From NCBI RefSeq assembly GCF_001022965.1, contig NZ_LECZ01000027.1, positions 434,001-498,000 of the forward strand: DNA of 64,000 nucleotides. Direction: 5' to 3'. The translations under genes were made by a program, and so were the position numbers. Below, one piece after another: positions 62,468-64,000 of the stretch (its first letter is position 1; each line of letters starts with the position of its first letter). This stretch comes from Enterobacter genomosp. O (GTDB lineage: Bacteria; Pseudomonadota; Gammaproteobacteria; Enterobacterales; Enterobacteriaceae). The notes under the pieces were generated by a model. It did no database searches. It was not told where the DNA came from and worked only from the letters and a program-made list of their open reading frames with translations.

Positions 62468-62839
62468 ATGATGTCATGGCGAGTATTAAGTTCTGTCATT
62501 TGCCCTAACACAGGAATCGTTTATTCGCACATTGTTGGCTTGAAATTATTAAGATTAATAATTTGGTACGAGAGTGACATCTATCTTTTGCCAGGAGACA
62601 GAATACATACGACAAAAAATGGAATTTTTGTAAATGGCGTATTCAACCAAATATCCCTTTATAACGTCTCACCATACAACGAGAACCTGTGGAATGAGAT
62701 AAAAAACAAAATGGCCTGCCCGTTTAATAAGAACCTGGATGCTGAATGCTGCTCATATGCTGAGTATTGCAATGCGCGCAAATGCCCGCACGGATTTGAG
62801 ACCACTCCTTTAATAATAAGAGTTCCCCGCGATAGCTAA
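62468..62839 (+). CDS. Cys-rich orphan protein, function unknown
   Basis: I do not recognise this 123-residue protein. Six Cys residues are at 12, 84, 94, 95, 101 and 106; five lie within 23 residues (C84-x9-CC-x5-C-x4-C) with a His at 108, which could bind zinc or form disulfides. A hydrophobic stretch is at about 22-42, and the segment 'LLPGDRIHTTKNGIFVNGVF' looks like a beta-hairpin of the kind seen in S26 signal peptidases, an impression only. ATG 62468 follows GGAG by six bases, so I prefer it to ATG 62456. The gene is A+T-rich and sits alone between a regulator and a LysR gene, which suggests acquisition from elsewhere. Confidence 0.55.
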   Translation: MMSWRVLSSVICPNTGIVYSHIVGLKLLRLIIWYESDIYLLPGDRIHTTKNGIFVNGVFNQISLYNVSPYNENLWNEIKNKMACPFNKNLDAECCSYAEYCNARKCPHGFETTPLIIRVPRDS

Positions 62840-62900
62840 TTATTTACTGCATTAACGAACGCTTGCGGAAGGCGCGAAGTCATTTCTTAATACGTATACC

Positions 62901-62935
62901 ATTAATCATTAATCATTAATCATTAATCATTAATC
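62901..62935. repeat. 7-bp tandem repeat (ATTAATC x5)
   Basis: Five perfect copies of ATTAATC. The last copy overlaps the stop codon and the last codon of the convergent LysR gene at 62930. Such short tandem repeats can change copy number by slippage. Confidence 0.9.
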
Positions 62936-63853
62936 ATCCTGTTGCGCCAGCGACTTCAGCTCCTCCTTAAGCCAGCGGGTCGCGCCCCGCTGGCCGCTGC
63001 GTTTATGCGAGTAAATTTTCACTTCAAACGTGCGTATCGGGAACGGTAAGGCAAATATCCTGAGATCCGCTGCTGCAACCAGCTTCTCAGCGGCGTACCG
63101 GGGGATCGCCATCAGCAGATCGCTTTCCGCTACGATAAACGGCGCGCTGAGCATCGACGGCGTTTTGATCGCGATTTGTCGGGTATACCCCAGCTGCTCG
63201 AGCCGCACATCCAGAACGCCCTGCTTCTCATTCCACGGCGTCACCACCAGGTGGCGGGCCCCGAGATAATCCTCCAGCGTCAGCCTCGTCCGGCTCGCGT
63301 TGCTAATGACCACATACTCATCTTCAAACCAGCCGATCTCTTCCAGTTCCGGATGGCGGATATCATCCTGGGTGCTGAAACCCAGCGCCAGATCCACCTC
63401 GCCCGCCAGCAGTTCCGTCAGCGCCGGGCTGTGCGGCAGGTAGCGCAGTTCAAAACGTAACCCCGGGGCTGCAAGCTGCAGCCTGTGCATCAGGGCCGGG
63501 AAAATACAAAGCGCGGTAAAATCCGTAATTGCAATCTGTAACGTCTCGGTGCTGCTGCCCGCGTCAAACTCCGGCTGCGGGGCCAGTTCGTGATTAAGGA
63601 ACGCCAGTGCGGAAGCAATGGAAGGCGCAAGCTGAGAGGCATACACGCTGGGGGACATGCGATGCCCTTCCCGAAAAAACAGCGGGTCATTCAGGGTGGC
63701 GCGCAAACGCGAGAGCGCATGGCTGAGGGCGGATGTGCTCATCGCCAGCTCATCGGCGGCAAGCCGAACGGAACGGTGGCGGAAGATGGCATCGAAAACG
63801 GGCAGCAGGTTTAAATCAAGGCGTCTCAGCGCCGGATGCATAACATTCATCAT
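62930..63853 (-). CDS. LysR family regulator (NahR/NodD-like)
   Basis: A 307-residue LysR regulator. The HTH segment is 'LRRLDLNLLPVFDAIFRHRSVRLAADELAMSTSALSHALSRLRATLNDPLFFREGHRMSPS' (residues about 8-68), the pattern of the NahR/NodD/LinR group, many of which sense aromatic or phenolic compounds. The two-lobed ligand domain follows. The C-terminus runs into the tandem repeat region. Two in-frame Met codons at 63853 and 63850 are both possible starts. The divergent GNAT gene at 63943 is its most likely target. Confidence 0.85.
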   Translation of the reverse strand: MMNVMHPALRRLDLNLLPVFDAIFRHRSVRLAADELAMSTSALSHALSRLRATLNDPLFFREGHRMSPSVYASQLAPSIASALAFLNHELAPQPEFDAGSSTETLQIAITDFTALCIFPALMHRLQLAAPGLRFELRYLPHSPALTELLAGEVDLALGFSTQDDIRHPELEEIGWFEDEYVVISNASRTRLTLEDYLGARHLVVTPWNEKQGVLDVRLEQLGYTRQIAIKTPSMLSAPFIVAESDLLMAIPRYAAEKLVAAADLRIFALPFPIRTFEVKIYSHKRSGQRGATRWLKEELKSLAQQDD

Positions 63854-63942
63854 TTGTTGATTTCATTGCACTTAATTCTTCGGACAATACTCCGTATGCT
63901 TAACGCCATCAATCGAACGCACGCAAAAAAACAGGATAAACA

Positions 63943-64000
63943 ATGAGCATCACCATTCGTCAGGCCCGCCCCGAAGATGCAGCGGCGATATACGCCATGA
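63943..64000 (+). CDS. GNAT family acetyltransferase (3' partial)
   Basis: Only the first 19 codons are in the window. The translation begins SITIRQARPEDAAAIYAM, the usual first strand and helix of GNAT N-acetyltransferases. A weak AGGA-type ribosome site precedes the ATG (ACAGGATAAACA). The substrate cannot be guessed. It is divergent from the LysR gene. Confidence 0.65.
   Translation, partial: MSITIRQARPEDAAAIYAM

Noticed and set aside
62901..62935. CRISPR-like array
   Set aside because: The repeats are 7 bases without spacers, so it is a simple tandem repeat.

Overview
The window is a typical enterobacterial chromosome segment (about 55% G+C, densely packed, REP-type palindromes between genes). 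Many proteins are near-identical in pattern to Escherichia coli proteins (MarRAB, EamA, SotB, RlhA, SutR, TehAB, OpgD, YciEF, FrmRA), but there is also an urtABCDE urea transporter, a KatN-type manganese catalase and a CioAB-type bd oxidase. That mix fits Enterobacter (E. cloacae complex) or a close relative such as Lelliottia or Leclercia. I see no tRNA, rRNA, insertion sequence, prophage or CRISPR array.

Layout. 1-3.6 kb: end of a sugar-acid/sialic-type catabolic operon (Na+/solute symporter, cytosolic Asp-box 'sialidase-like' protein, YhcH-type protein, SDR). 3.6-5.2 kb: two tandem PhzF paralogues. 5.3-11 kb: sotB, marC, marRAB with its operator, eamA, ydeE. 11-17.2 kb: zinT with a Zur box, then urtABCDE behind a sigma-54 promoter with an NtrC-like site. 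17.4-20.7 kb: MetE-like methyltransferase with MetJ boxes, a rhodanese, FtrA and a DHFR-like reductase. 20.9-42.2 kb: the equivalent of the E. coli ydcJ-ydcP block (yncJ, rlhA, sutR, ydcO, ydcL, tehBA, ydcK, rimL, opgD, ydcJ). It is interrupted by accessory modules: an AraC regulator with an EamA-family exporter, a DppA-like binding protein with a PepT-like peptidase, and an aminotransferase/amino-acid-binding-protein/LysR set with a carboxylesterase.

42.7-49.3 kb: a co-directional stress cluster, yciG-yciF-(small membrane protein)-yciE-katN-cioA-cioB-GH13 enzyme, behind a sigma-S-like promoter. It combines ferritin-like proteins, a non-haem catalase, a cyanide-insensitive-type bd oxidase and a trehalose-synthase-like enzyme, which reads as a stationary-phase/oxidative and osmotic stress programme. 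49.3-53.2 kb: SDR, ydeJ, DUF421 protein, membrane protein, ydeI and a YghA-like SDR. 53.4-57.4 kb: a PcaQ/GbpR-like LysR, a strongly folded intergenic element, and a membrane PQQ-dependent dehydrogenase. 57.5-64 kb: chemoreceptor, frmRA formaldehyde detoxification (no frmB), AraC-GyrI regulator, an A+T-rich patch with a Cys-rich orphan gene, a LysR gene ending in a 7-bp tandem repeat, and the start of a GNAT acetyltransferase.

The most interesting items are the folded element at 54.44-54.65 kb with two hairpins sharing the same AGGGAT loop, the eight-gene stress cluster with its unfamiliar 67-residue membrane protein and atypical GH13 enzyme, the Cys-rich orphan at 62.5 kb, a possible small RNA at 20.7-20.9 kb, and the clear nitrogen, zinc and methionine control sites. 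All functional statements rest on recalled family patterns and visible motifs; no database search was run.
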